A DNA stretch of 64,000 nt, taken from positions 215,992,645-216,056,644 of the forward strand of contig JAUMIR010000005.1 of NCBI GenBank assembly GCA_030847615.1, given 5' to 3'. Each line of letters begins with the position of its first letter. The first letter of the stretch is position 1. The notes beneath the pieces were generated by a model. The model was not told the origin of the DNA. It made no database searches and saw only the letters and a list, made by a program, of their open reading frames with translations. The stretch is from Gambelia wislizenii. Its lineage: Eukaryota; Chordata; Lepidosauria; Squamata; Crotaphytidae. Below are positions 10,036-21,751 of the stretch, one piece after another. A program made the translations under genes and the position numbers.

Positions 10036-12050
10036 CTGGAAGAAAAAAATAAGAAAAATATTAACTCTGTCATTATGTATTATTAAACATTTACAAGCAT
10101 GGAGTCAAAATATCTGGTTTTATTAGAGGATAAGGACAGCACTAAGAAAACAATACATAGGGGAAAAAATGAAAAGACATTTTAACTTTGGCTGTTCAAG
10201 TCTCTTTAAAGCAGTTAAGTTCACTATATACAGTCCTAACAGTGTGCGAGTCATGTCACTGACTGTGACCAGCACCTAATTCAAGTCTATAACTCATGTT
10301 AAGACACACATACACACACACACAGAGAGAGAGAGAATAGATTAACAAAATAAACAAAATATTTACTTTAGTCAAGGATTTCACATTATGAATAAATGCA
10401 TACTTCATATAACATGTGCTAATACAACATATATATATTATACATATATAAAATGTATATGGACTACTTGTTCAATTAGCTTGGGCCCCATTTACACAGC
10501 AAAATATTCCCTTAAATAAATCGCTAGGATTCCTAATTGTTCCCACACATCATGCCACAGTATCGCCTCATTCAGAGGGGGGCGGGAGCTCAAAAACTCA
10601 AAAGTAGCATGTGCTGTGATTGGTTGGGCTGTCCAAGGATGGGGTGGGCTTGAGATGGAGGAGCCTGAAATGAAAAAATCAAGCCCCTGTTGTTTTCAGC
10701 CATGGAAAAAAATCCAGCAAGCTGTCTGCAGCTTGTTTGGCTGTGTGTGAGAGAGGGGGGGAGGGAGATTGAGTAGCAATGGGCTCCTCCAGCTTGCTCA
10801 CACTCCTCTGATCACATTTGTGTGAAGGGGGGCTTGATGCGGGGCAATAGCTCCTCCGTGGCTGAAAGGGCTTTTGGAAGAAGAGGCATGAAAACTAGCA
10901 GGCATTCCTAAGGCATTCCTTAGCCTTTGCTAAGGCATGAAAACTAGCAGGCATTCCTCAGAGGGAAAGATCAGAGCACTTTCTCTCTCTCCCTCTCTCT
11001 TTCCCTCCTTCCATCTCATCTTCCCCCAGGTGTGCTTGGGAGGCCATGCCCTCCACCTTTGCCTGTCTGAACCAGAAAGCGAAAAAATTAAAAGAGCAAC
11101 CTGTTTCCCAATAAATAATCTAAACTACCTGGCACTGGTGCGAAAAAGCGCTAAAGTGCAAACTATTGCAATAAAAACTGCTGTGTAACTGAGCCCTTGG
11201 TTTCATCTATAGCCATTGTGCCTGCATATTCTTCTGTTGTACTTTGTTATAGGGAGACTGGTACATACAATTGGGTTTTGCTGGAATAGTAGAAAAGTAC
11301 TATTATTATATTAAATGCTATAATAATAATTCAAGATATTTCCTTGAGTCTGGAAACTGCAGTATGGAGGAATATTAGTAGGCTTTCACGTGAAAGCCAC
11401 AGCATGCCAGAGATTACCTCTAGATCACTGAATTCTCTGTAGAGATAATAACATCCATTAAGGCCATGGCATGGTAACAAAAGCCTCTGAATTCATTCTG
11501 GATATCTAACACCTATGCAATGTATCACACTATAGATTCTCTGAGAGATATAGTCAGACCTTTATTTTCCTCAAAAGCCAAACACACTTTTGGGCACGTA
11601 CAAAGGCTTGCAGATATGCATGCTTTTGACCTTTTCCTAGCAGAAGGTCCCTGTGCTGCATCAAAAATTGGTTTTGAAATGCTAGAGTTCACAAATTTCT
11701 TTTGAAATGAATCAGTTTTTTAAAAGAACTCTAAAGTTTCAAGAGTGACTTTGTGGAAGTAAAGTGGAAGGCTGATAACATGCATACACATGTGTGCACA
11801 CCATTATAAGTTACAATGTGCACCATGAACATAGGAAGCTGCCCCAACACCTGTTTCTGTCTTCTTTGTCCACTCAGCCTAATATTTTCTACTGTGATAA
11901 TGGTAAGAAGGATATTAGGCAGGGTTCTTTCTCAGCACGTTCTACCCAAGATCCTAAACTAGAGATAATGTTCAGTACTGTGGAATTTGATCCTAAGTTC
12001 TTGTTCTTATCTTTCATGTATGAATGAATGTGCAAAGAGAAAAGACTTAC
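10036..12050 (-). other. Intron of the unidentified host gene
   Basis: It lies between two phase-compatible exons and has gt...ag ends on the minus strand (gtaagtctt at 12050, ttcttccag at 10036). It contains a 713-bp Harbinger-like MITE, a short (ca)n(ga)n tract near 10313-10337 and AT-rich filler. Confidence 0.65.
10484..11196. mobile_element. Harbinger-like MITE, 713 bp, TTG target duplication
   Basis: The left end ggccccatttacacagc pairs with the right end gctgtgtaactgagccc as imperfect terminal inverted repeats. Both sides are flanked by TTG (10481-10483 and 11197-11199). G-rich termini and a 3-bp duplication fit the PIF/Harbinger superfamily. No transposase ORF is present. Inside lie a (ct)n stretch near 10980-11005 and a local duplication of gcatgaaaactagcaggc (near 10885 and 10935). 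Confidence 0.65.
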
Positions 12051-12622
12051 TTCTTCCCACTCAGAAGTAAATGATGGTGTTCTTTCAGATGGCCCTCTAG
12101 AGCTTTCAGGGTCTGGTGTAGATTCATTCCAATTTCTTCTTGCTTTTTGTTCAGTAGGTGGATAGGAAATTAGGTTAGAGTCAGATTTAGAAACGTATTT
12201 GGATAAATGCATGTCGAGGAGAGTCTTAGGCAAAGATCTTATTCTCCCTAGTGTGCAAGCACGTTCCACAAACCCTGCAGCATTAACAATCCATTGATCC
12301 CCAGTTCTTGTAATGCCAGCCAGTGTTTTAGTTTCTCCGAGATTATTTTTTGAAAGAAATACAGTTCTGTTTAAAACAGGTGGCTTTTTCTTTTTAACTG
12401 GAGGATCAGTGCCGTTTTCTTGCTGTAAACATGTTGGATTCGAAACACTCAGGTTCAAGCTACTTTCATTATGTAATTCATCAGCTGGGCTTGCTTTTCT
12501 GTATAGTTGAAGTGGGTTTTCAGGTGGGTCACAAGCAGGTGATGATCCATGAAGGAGACCAGCAAACTGCTCAGAAGTGTAGGTTTCAAGATGCTCACTT
12601 TCAATTGATGCTTGCTGGGTTT
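12051..12622 (-). CDS. Host gene exon, 572 nt, unidentified protein
   Basis: In minus sense an acceptor (atgttttacag) opens the exon and gaagaa|gtaagt closes it. After two bases that finish a split codon, 190 codons are open, beginning TQQASIESEHLE and ending TPSFTSEWEE. The protein is polar, Ser/Pro/Glu-rich and probably largely disordered. It has a basic patch VKKKKPP and a more hydrophobic, possibly conserved stretch GDQWIVNAAGFVERACTLGR followed by IRSLPKTLLDMHLSKYV. It joins in frame to the 73-nt exon downstream. I do not recognise the family. The long open frame, good splice sites and phase match together argue for a real coding exon of a gene that extends to higher coordinates. Confidence 0.75.
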
Positions 12623-12769
12623 CTGTAAAACATAATGATAGCTGAAAATATTTCTTACAGTTTATGATTTTAATTCAACTTTTTTTCTAAATAGAAATTT
12701 AGAAAAATAGGCATCTTCAATTGAAATGTATCTTCAATATATAGATTTGGGTCTATGGTGAAATGAGAA

Positions 12770-12999
12770 CTAGCGTAGTGTACTGGTTTGAGTGCTTGAC
12801 TACAACTCTGGAGATCAGAGTTTGAATCCCTGCTCAGTTGTGGAAACCCACTGGGTGATCTTGGGCATGTCATACTCTCTGAGCCTCAGAGGAAAGCAAA
12901 CAAATCCTCTTTGAAGAATTCTTGCCAAGAAAACCACATGAAAGGGTCATTTCAGGGTCACCATATGTCGAAATAAACTTGAAGGCAGCAACAACAACA
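12770..12999 (+). mobile_element. tRNA-derived SINE with RTE-type tail (Sauria-SINE style)
   Basis: The tRNA-like head runs from agtgtactggtttgagtgc to a B-box-like gtttgaatccc. The middle is aaacccactgggtgatcttgggca, and the tail caacaacaac follows cttgaaggca. Four other copies or pieces occur in the window. The 3' tail resembles the RTE ends seen at 45.6 kb, as expected if the SINE borrows RTE machinery. It lies upstream of the 572-nt exon, inside the host gene's preceding intron if the gene continues. Confidence 0.85.
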
Positions 13000-13304
13000 T
13001 ATGATCAAATGTTCTGATAGCACATGTCAAAATATAATGAAATGTTTTTGACCTTATAAAAATCCCAATGGAGTCAACACAAAGCATTTGAAAAACTAAC
13101 GCATATATTATGGCATAATCTTTTGTAAAGTCCACTTTATCAGCTGCACAAGTACAATTCTCATTTGGCAGGTAAAGCTATACACATGTCTAGACAGAAA
13201 AAAAGTCAACAATTGTGGAATAGGGAATAGGATAACTCTTAACATTTTTGCAGCTGATGAAGTGGGCTTCAGATAATTAATGTTTATGCTGCAATACTCA
13301 GAGC

Positions 13305-13907
13305 ATGGGAAATAAACAAGATGAACATGTACTCTTAACACAGCAAAGCAAATATATAATGGGCATCACTGAAACCTGGTGGGATGAATCTCATGATTGG
13401 AATGTTCTAATAGAGAGGTATTACCTATTTCAGAGAATAGGAAAGAAGAGGAGGAGCATTATATGTCAAGAATGTCTACGCCTGTGAAGAGGTCCATGTC
13501 TTAAATCATGGAAGTCAGGTTGACAGCATCTTGGTAAAAATTAAGGGGGAGAAAAACAAAAATGATATCATTGTGGGGACCTACTACAGACTCCTAAGCC
13601 AGACTGAGAACTTGGATGATGCCTTCCTGGAACAGATGACCAAACGTTCAGAGATGCAGGAGTAATGAGAGATTTCAACTATCCTGATATTTGTTGGAAG
13701 TCCAACACTGCCAAGAATATAAGGTCCAACAAATTCCTCACTTGCCTTGTAGACAGTTTCATTGTCCAGAAGGTAGAAGAAGCAACAAGGGGATCAGCCA
13801 TTTTAGATCTGATCCTAACCAAGAGTGATCACCTGGCTAATGAAGTAGAAGTGGTGAGATCCTTAGGTGGGAGTGACCATGTTCTCCTGGAGTTTGTTAT
13901 ACAGTAG
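13305..13907 (+). pseudogene. CR1 endonuclease remnant
   Basis: Two open pieces in different frames carry the APE domain: 13305-13487 has ETWWDESHDW with the catalytic Glu, and 13665-13907 has the DFNYPDICWKSN and SDHVLLEF motifs. Between them the frame is lost (about 13490-13660), although phrases such as DIIVGTYYR can still be read. The usual residues for metal binding and catalysis are still recognisable, but no continuous ORF remains. Confidence 0.82.
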
Positions 13908-14324
13908 AAAGGGGAGGCTAAACATAATCATACACATTTAGATTTTAGAAAAGCTGATTTCAGCAAACTTAGGAAAATACTGGATGTGATCCCATGGTTA
14001 GGAATATTAAAAGAGAAGGCAGTTCATGATGGAAGGGAGTTTCTTAAAAGTGAGATATTGAAGGTATAATTTCAAACAGTTCCAATGAGGAGGAACAATG
14101 GGGGGGGGCGGGTCTAAAGAAACCAGGATGGCTGTCTAAAGAATTTCCTATTGGGCTAAGATTTAAAAGGGATATGTACAAGAAATGGAAAAGGGGGAAA
14201 TCACCAAAGAGGAATTTAAACAAATAGCCACTATATGTACAGAGAAATTAGAAAACCTAAAGCACAGAATGAGCTCAGGCTTGCTAGAGAGGTTAAAAAA
14301 AAAAGGGTTATTGTGGGGGGGGGT

Positions 14325-14755
14325 TGTTATGTCTGTAGCAATGTCAAGATCAGTCCTGGACGTGACCTTTTCCTGCCAAGTTCAGTTCTGTTGTATCACT
14401 TTGTGTATAATTGTGTTTGCATTTCTTTGTACTTCCTAAGGAGTATATAGTTGAACTGGGGAAAGGAAATATGTGCTCTATGTCTGAAACTGTCTGATAA
14501 AGCTGGCACCTGGCCTCAGCTATGGGAAAAGTGGGCTAAGCCTGGGTTCCATGGGAACTGAGAGTGGGGATGACAGTATAGCCCACTAGAGTTTGTAGAC
14601 TGAAGTATGACGTTTTAGTTTACTCCTTGTTAGCTAGGTTTCATTCTAAGCAATGAACTTGTAGGGTTAGTTCTTTGGATTACTGTGATAATAGAGTTTT
14701 CTGTTTTTAACTCTAAACAGCTGCTCACTGAGTCTGAAGAAGCCAGTACATGACA
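14325..14755 (+). mobile_element. Solo LTR inserted in CR1
   Basis: A 431-bp non-CR1 sequence starts tgttatgt and ends acatgaca, near-perfect complementary termini in the TG...CA format of LTRs. CR1 coding text is recognisable on both sides (LAREVKKK before, a shifted frame after). No internal retroviral region is attached, so a solo LTR left by recombination is the simplest reading. A clean target duplication is not visible because the left flank is a poly-G tract. The parent family is not identified. Confidence 0.55.
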
Positions 14756-15839
14756 AGCAAGAGGAAGAACAAGGAAATGCTAGGGCCACTGAATTAAGAA
14801 GATGGTGAAGTGCTAACAGATGGCAGAGAAAAGGCAGAACTACTCAACACCTTCATTGCTTTGGTCTTTTCTAAAAATAAAAACAATGCTCAACCTGGGA
14901 AAAACAGAGCAGATTATGCAGTAGGGAAATACAGCACAGAATAAGTAAAGAGGTAGTACAGGAACACCTGGCTACTTTAAATGAATTTAAGTCTCCAAGG
15001 TCAGATGTACTAAATCCTAGAATTTTAAAAGAACTGGCAGAAGTAATTTCAGAACCACTGGCAATAATCTATGAGAATTCCTGGAGAACAGGAGAAGTCC
15101 CAGCAGACTTAAGGGGGGCAAATATTGTCCCTATCTTCAACAAGGGGAAAAGGAGGACCCAAACAATTATTGCTGACTCAGCCTGACATCCATACCAGGA
15201 AAGATTCTGAAGCAGATCATTAAATAGTACTTTGAAAGGAATGCCATGAGCATTAAAAGTCAACATGGGTTTCTCAAAAACAACTCATGCCAGACTAATC
15301 TTATCTCTCTTTTTTTGATAGAGTTATAAGCTTAGCAGATGAAGGGCATGTGGTGGATGTAGAATATCTTGATTTCAGTAAAACCTCTGACAGTTCCCCA
15401 TGATATTCTTGCAAACAAGCTAGTAAAATGTGGGATAGACAATGCTACTGCTTGGTGGATTTGCTGAACCCAAAAGGTGCTCACCAATAGTTTCTCTTCA
15501 TCCTGGAAAGAAGCGACTGGTGGGGTACCACAGGGTTCTGTCAGATGACAGCAAATTGGGGGTAGCTAATGGATTCAGACTACAGGAAAAGGGATTCCAC
15601 CTAAACATTAGGAAGAACTTCCTTATGATAAGAGCTGTTTGACCATAGAATATGCTACCTCAGAGGGTACCTCAGAGGGTGTAGTCTCCCTTTTGGAGGT
15701 TTTTAAACAGATGTTGGATGGCCATCTGTTGGAAATGCTTTGATTGTGTACTCCTGCATGGCAGGGGTGGACTAGATGGCCCTTGCGGTCTCTTCCAACT
15801 CTATGATCCTATAATTCTATGATTTGATAGACTCTAAGG

Positions 15840-17280
15840 TACCATAAAACAGTTTTGCACTTATTAGAAATGATTAACATATTCCCTCTAGCGTTTCTCC
15901 TATAAGGTAAGGAATTCTGTAAGATAGTTACTTGCTAAAGGCAAGCCAATGAGCATAACTGGATAAGGATCTAAACCTTATTTCTCACATCCCAGTATTT
16001 AGGCAGTGAACATCACTGGCACAAAACACTTTCCCTACTTGTGATCTATCCACCCACTTTCACATAAAGCACAGGCATATCAAGGAAGTGAACAAAGGAC
16101 CTCTCACATGAAAAACATAAAGAATCACACTAAACCCATAAGCCTGACACGGAATCAGACTACAACTCAGTAGATGAAAGAATGGGCCAGTAATATAATC
16201 TGCCCACAACAAAATTTTGTTATTTGGCAGTGTCCAAAAATACAAAACTATTTTAGCTGTATAGTTTGCTAGCTAGCTTTTCAAATTAATTGATAATTAA
16301 CACACAATCCTTGTGTTCCAACAGTGATATAAATGCACTGTGTGAGGGCATGGAACATGAAACAGAGGGCCTTCTCTGTTGTGGCACTGTGGTTGTGGAA
16401 TGCCCTCCCCTTGGAGGCCCAAGGCTGATGTTAGCTTCATTCTGACAAATTAAAGTATGCTTTTTTATTAAAGCCTTTGGGGCCTAATGATTTTGTTCAA
16501 ATTGGTACACATACATGGTTTTGAACTATTTCAACCTTTTAAAAAATTATAGTTGTGAAAATTTCATTGTAAGCCACTCAGACATCTTAGAATATAAGGA
16601 GAGACACACACAAAATTAATAAATGAAAAACCCTTCAGGTTTTTTTAGTATCATAAATGGTTACTTAATACATCAGATTCATTTTAAACCAGCGTTATCC
16701 TGGCCTTGAATCTAAAACGAACCCCTTTTAAAGGAAGGTGTTTTTTTTCCAATGGGAGAACTCAGCAATGTGCTCCTGCTCGATTTAACTTGTTTATTTA
16801 AAAAGTTAACAATTTGGAATGAAAAACAGAAACACATTTCCCTGCTAAAGCATTTCTGAAATTATCACTTGTTCTAAGGCCAAATTTGCTAATTGACTCT
16901 CTTTCTCTTAGGAGTTTTAATAATGAAAAAGTTTGTGGCAACCTGTAACATGTACTCTGTGATACATTTTGCTTGTCAAACAGCACCAGCTTTTGTCTTC
17001 CAATTGCCTCCTATCCCTGAAGTGCAATTTTGTGGGTATCGCAAATAAAACAAAATCGCTTGCAAGATAATCAAAGTTAATCTATAAGCTGGTGAAACAA
17101 AGCATCCTCACAGAAACAAACACATGTTTTTCATCTGTATTCCATTTTTCAGGGTGTGTGCATTGCATCAGACTAAAATCCCTACTCTGAATATGACTCA
17201 CATGTAGCTGCATTAGGCACATTTGAATATTTGAATAAAATACTAGAAATGGTTGAATAAAATACTATAATAATAATATT
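15840..17280. other. Mostly unclassified DNA
   Basis: Outside the L2-like piece I see no gene. 16790-17110 is low in recognisable repeats and could be conserved noncoding DNA, but only an alignment could show that. Confidence 0.4.
16330..16640 (+). mobile_element. L2-like LINE 3' fragment
   Basis: A coding remnant resembles RAFSVVALWLWNALPL (cttctctgttgtggc... tggaatgccctcccc). It is followed by an AT-rich stretch, the gtaagccactcagac tail motif and a short (aaat)-type end. Similar tails recur at several sites in this window. Confidence 0.65.
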
Positions 17281-17364
17281 TATTATTTATTATTTATATA
17301 TATATATATATATATATATTATTTATTTTTATATATTTATTATTATTTATTATAAATAAATAAT

Positions 17365-17396
<32 letters not shown>

Positions 17397-17450
17397 TTAT
17401 ACCCCGCCCCTCTGTTAAAAACAATCAGGGCAATACAAACATTATATTAG
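17281..17450. repeat. (AT)n / (TTA)n / (ATA)n microsatellite with L2-like tail
   Basis: Long at, tta and aat runs are followed by taataatttataccccgccc, the complement of the usual L2-like 3' tail. The microsatellite probably grew from the LINE tail, which makes this the 3' end of a minus-strand L2-like fragment. Confidence 0.7.
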
Positions 17451-17920
17451 ATACTGCCACTTTCTTTACTGTTACAATTGGTAATAAATTATTCATAGTT
17501 ATAGAACAAAGATGTGCACTCAAAACATATATAAATAGATTCTTTAGATCAGTAATATTTTGTAGAAAAATGCCTTAAAATGTAGTGAATCAATTATAGC
17601 TAACACATTATATCAATAAAAAGCACTGCGGTTGCCATAGCAAGAGATCCTAGAGTAGATTAAAATTGCCTGCTTGAAATGTGTGCCATAGCTATGGTAA
17701 CAAGCACATTATGACACCTGTACTACTAATCTATTTAAATTCTATCTATCTTTGATCCAGGAAAAAATTTTATGATACATATTTGGAATACCAATCTATA
17801 AATGTAACATCAGCAATAATCGCTTTATAATCTCTGCCATGATTGACCATCAACAATTGGGAGAACAGAAGAGCATTCAGTAAGTCTCTGAAGCTTTCTC
17901 CCTGTATGTTTACAAAAGGG

Positions 17921-18235
17921 GGGATCTATTTAATAATATTTAATAACACCCTCTCTGACAGCATTTCAATGTAAAGCAAAGACGTTTGCATTCAGACAAG
18001 CATTTGTTGTTTGATTTTAACCAATGTTCATTGTACTGCCTTTCTCTTTTTATTATATATGGTAATTGCACTGTAATTTTATTATATTTTATGCAGTTTT
18101 ATAGCATTTTTTGATTGGTTTCAGCTGTTTATTCACAGTTCACCTTGAACAGTGTGAAAACAGTAGAAGATATGGTCATCGGCTTTCTAAATAATAGCTA
18201 CTGTAAAACAAATGAAATAAAGCAAGAATATGCTA
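17921..18235 (+). mobile_element. L2-like LINE 3' fragment
   Basis: The sequence shows the gttttaaccaatgtt...gtattttatagcattt pattern common to L2 3' UTRs, then the cagttcaccttgaacagtgtg tail motif and an A-rich end with aaatgaaataaa. No coding part is left. Confidence 0.5.
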
Positions 18236-18769
18236 GACTATAGTAAAAAAAATAGGATAATGGATGTCAAAGAAAAGAACATTCGCCACTCTCCTCTAAA
18301 TAGCAACATAGCTGCAACTTGTCTATATATATTTAAATAGCCTATCACTATGGATGCAAAAGAAGACCAAAGACAACCAAAAATAAAGTAGTCAGAGGAA
18401 TATACTGGAAAATATCAGAAATTCAGTTTAAGTGTGACAATTAAGATAGGAAAAAAAATGTGAAAACAACACCCAAGCAAGGACTAGGAGCGTCCAGGAA
18501 TTAGAAAACAGTTCAACCTATTAAAATAGGATATTACTAGAACAGGACTTTTCAGATGTTGTTGGGGTGTAATTCCCAGGATACTTCACTATATCACAGC
18601 CATAGTGGTTAGGGTTGCTGGGATTTGAAGTCTAACAAAATCTTGTGGGCCACAGCTAGGCAACCCTGGATTAAAATAATTTGCCCCCTTGTGTGCAGAT
18701 GGAACATCCTGACTTAGAGGCCTAAATGAGATGCAATCATATCATCCAATTGTCCACCTGCCTTTAAAA
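18236..18769. repeat. Unclassified DNA with a short hAT-like repeat
   Basis: 18545-18675 carries tcagatgttgttggggtgtaa...gctgggatttgaagtctaac...aggcaaccctgg, a pattern I associate with short reptilian DNA-transposon derivatives. The remainder is not recognised. Confidence 0.4.
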
Positions 18770-18915
18770 TGTCCAATTTTCTCCTTCTCACTTTCCCCAT
18801 TCGTCCTAGTGGGATGCCTCACAGTTCTGTCCTGGGTCTGGTGCTGTTTAATATCTTTATAAATGACTTAGATGATGGAACAGAATGTACGCTTAGGAAA
18901 TTTGCAGATGACACC

Positions 18916-18948
<33 letters not shown>

Positions 18949-19010
18949 TTTGCAGGGGGAGCTAACATTCCTGAGGACAGGAATAAAGGAGGTCCAGTCT
19001 GCTGACAATC
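18770..19010 (+). mobile_element. CR1 RT fragment with microsatellite expansion
   Basis: The frame encodes [20 protein letters not shown], then [16 protein letters not shown], which is the QGSVLGP-type motif and the FADD catalytic motif of CR1 RT. Immediately after the FADD codons an (attt)n run of about 36 bp (18918-18953) replaces coding sequence. CR1-like text (ANIPEDR) resumes beyond it. Confidence 0.75.
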
Positions 19011-19451
19011 AGGGCAGGGTTGAATGATTTTTTTCCATCTGGTTTGGAGTGGCTGGTCCAGGAGAAATTACTTAAGTTACGTAATTAGTTATGTATTAAC
19101 TGATAATAGGATTCCTTGGCCTACTATTGTTCCCATTTCCCTTTACATTGGTTAAGAGTACCCAACTTGGAAAAGAAAGCTGATTGTTCAGTTACTTTCA
19201 TTGAAACAAATATGATTTGCTTGCTCTGACAAATTTTTCTAACACATTAAACATGTAGGAGGACTGAGTATGTAGTATCTGTTGACTAAACTAATTATAG
19301 TTTTAAAAATGATATAAAAACAATATTACTAATTGGCAAATCATTGGCTTGAAACAAACTGTAAACAAATTATCACTGGCACCTGAACATATCTACTTAA
19401 AGGAGAGTGTCATCTGATCAAGCATTCTTACAACTTCAGCCTTGTGACTTT

Positions 19452-20030
19452 GGGCTCATCTACACCAGGGGCAAAGATCCAAATGGAATCAGGCTATTCT
19501 GGCCCGGAGCCACCCCAAATTCACCATGTTGGTGCCACCCGTATCAGCATGAAAGTGATGTGAAGCCCTCTTGCAGTCTAGACTATCAGCTGGGCTGACA
19601 GTGCTTCGGCACCGGTGTCCTGTCCTCTCCTTGGGACTGCAGCCACCTCACCGGCCATGAAGCTCCCTGAAAGGTCAGAACAGGATGCCCAGACATGTGA
19701 TCGACATGGAGGGCATCACTCTACCCCCTCCTCATTGATCACACAGGCACCCATTCTGACCTCTCGCAGGGAGCTGCTCAGTGCAAGATAAAGGAAATGG
19801 TGCCACGTTTGCATGTGGACAACTGGATTAGGCTGAATCGAACCCAAGCCAACTGTCCAGACAGCAAAAGAACTGGAGGCACTATGGAGTTCCTTGGAAA
19901 CTCTGGAGTTTCCTGTGGTCTCTCTCAAACCAGATTAATAGCTTAATAAAGCAGATTTGCTGTGTGTCGTCTGGACACATTGCACAGGGTCTGGGGTAGG
20001 TTTGGTTTATTTCCTCAGTGTAGACAAGCT
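19452..20030. mobile_element. Harbinger-like MITE, family T (copy 1)
   Basis: The termini gggctcatctacaccagg and cctcagtgtagacaagct are imperfect inverted repeats, matching the ends of four other elements in this window. No ORF is related to a transposase. The flanks are T-rich, so the 3-bp duplication cannot be assigned. Confidence 0.55.
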
Positions 20031-20700
20031 TTTTGTCTGCTCTGCCAATTACTCCACTTCTTATTTTTATCTGATTTAGTTTTCTTGTCACTGATAAATT
20101 AGAAGTTAACCCTGTATTTATTTAGCAATGGACTGTCCAGTTTTCAAGTGAGTCAGTTTTCTTCATCAAATCCAACTTGTAGGGTTTTGGCTGTCTGTCA
20201 CAGTCATAGTTCATTCCTTAATTTTAAAAATTAAAGAAGTTAGATTAATGTAACATGTAATCTCTCTGGAATATACAGTGGCACACAACTCCACTGCAAC
20301 ACAAAACAGTAACAGGAATCAGAAGGAAAATTACACTTGGTTAAAAGTTCTCAAATGACATCTTGCTGAACAAAAATCTAATCTGAATTTTTCATAGTTG
20401 ATGAAAACACATTTTGTCTGACTCACTAAAATACTTTTTGTGCATTAAGGGAAAGGATGACAACAACAAAACATAAGAATGTAAAAAGATAAATTAATAA
20501 CTTTTTTAAAAAAATGCATTTAATATAGATAAAAGTGTGACATTTCATTCTACAATATGAGCAGCAGGAATTTTTTTACCATAATCCCATCCACTCCTGC
20601 CATTTGAAAATTATACTTGAAAATTAGATTTGAAAACTTTCTAGACTGTTTCTCAGTGCAGCATTAGGGGTAGAAACAAGATAGAGAAAATGGACCAAAC
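20031..20700. other. No gene recognised
   Basis: AT-rich sequence without recognisable exon, repeat or RNA gene. Confidence 0.45.
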
Positions 20701-20709
20701 CACCTAGTA

Positions 20710-21460
20710 GTAGTCAGTATTAATTTATTTATAGAAAAACTGAACACTTTTAGTGTTTATACATACTAGGAGCTGCTAACAGCAACTAAACCAGATAATA
20801 AAATTACAAAATCTAAATACAAATAATACAAATAAAATACTACCTATAACTCAAGAAGCAAAGGACTGCATGAATTAGAAGGCCTTCACAGAAAAGTGAA
20901 ATGCAATTCAGAGAGGGTAACAACCCAATCTCTCAGAGCAAGGAATTTTTAAATTTAGGAGTGGTCACTGAAAAGTCCTTTTCTCTTGTGCCCATCCTCC
21001 TGCACAGGCTTCTCTACCAGATCTTTGGCTGTAGGCAGTCTGGTATGTGGGGAGGTGGTCTGTGAATTATCTGGGATCTGAATCTTTAAGGGCTTTAAAG
21101 ATCAGTTGTCACACAGTGAATTGTACCCAGAAACAGATAACTAATGCAGACCTTGCAGCACAGGTGTGATATGACCTCGTATTTGAAGGTCCACTAGAAT
21201 TCCTACTGCTGCATTCTGGACCAGCTGAAGATTTTTGGAAACTCTTCAATGGTAGTCCGAGGCAGAGTGCATCACAATAATCCAAGCTACATGTAACTAA
21301 GACATGTGACCTCATGGCCAGGTCTGACATCATCAAGAAAAGACAGAGCTGATCTTCCAGACTAAGCTGATATGTGCCATTTTGGATCCCAGCTGTAATA
21401 TTTAAGGTTTCACATACATGTCTGAATAATGAAAAATAAATCCATTTGACAATTGGCCTA
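20710..21460 (-). mobile_element. L2-like LINE fragment
   Basis: Read on the minus strand, it contains LINE text that recurs at 22.6, 39.0, 44.7 and 52.6 kb: a block near 21090-21240 (gggctttaaagatcagt, ccagctgaagattttt) and a block near 20960 (gtggtcactgaaaag). The assignment to L2 rather than a CR1 subfamily is tentative. Confidence 0.55.
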
Positions 21461-21751
21461 ACAGACATTATTTCCTTCCTCTCCAACAGCTTTATTAAAA
21501 TCAATGTTTAGTTTCTGGAGCTTCCCTCATGCTCACTTTACAGTTGCCAAACAGTTTATTGTTTCTTTGTCAGTGAAGTACAATGCATTAGGTCATTAGT
21601 TTCATTGCATGGTCTATCTGCTCTTAATTATAGCTGTATATAACCTACTCTTAAACAATAGTGACCTTTTTTCAAGCAGTCTAATTTCACCTGCCATAAG
21701 TACAGTTCTGAATTTCACATTTATTATTTTGGGTATTAATCATGACAAATA

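Larger units (their letters stand above)
13283..15825 (+). mobile_element. CR1 LINE, decayed, internally deleted
   Basis: The endonuclease is visible from MGNKQDE through GITETWWDES (about 13350-13390), IVGTYYRPL-like text, RDFNYPDICW (about 13665) and GGSDHVLLEF (about 13870). The RT begins near 14995 with PRILKELAE-type text and reaches the region of the first catalytic motif (LDFSKT, where Asp is expected two positions later, about 15370). The central RT is then deleted and the copy jumps to the 3' region at about 15500. It ends in ctatgatcctataattctatgat, the diagnostic CR1 short-repeat tail. A solo LTR interrupts it at 14325-14755. Confidence 0.88.

Noticed and set aside
12770..12999. 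Functional tRNA gene
   Set aside because: The tRNA-like head is a SINE promoter: no full cloverleaf, continuous with the SINE body and repeated in several copies.
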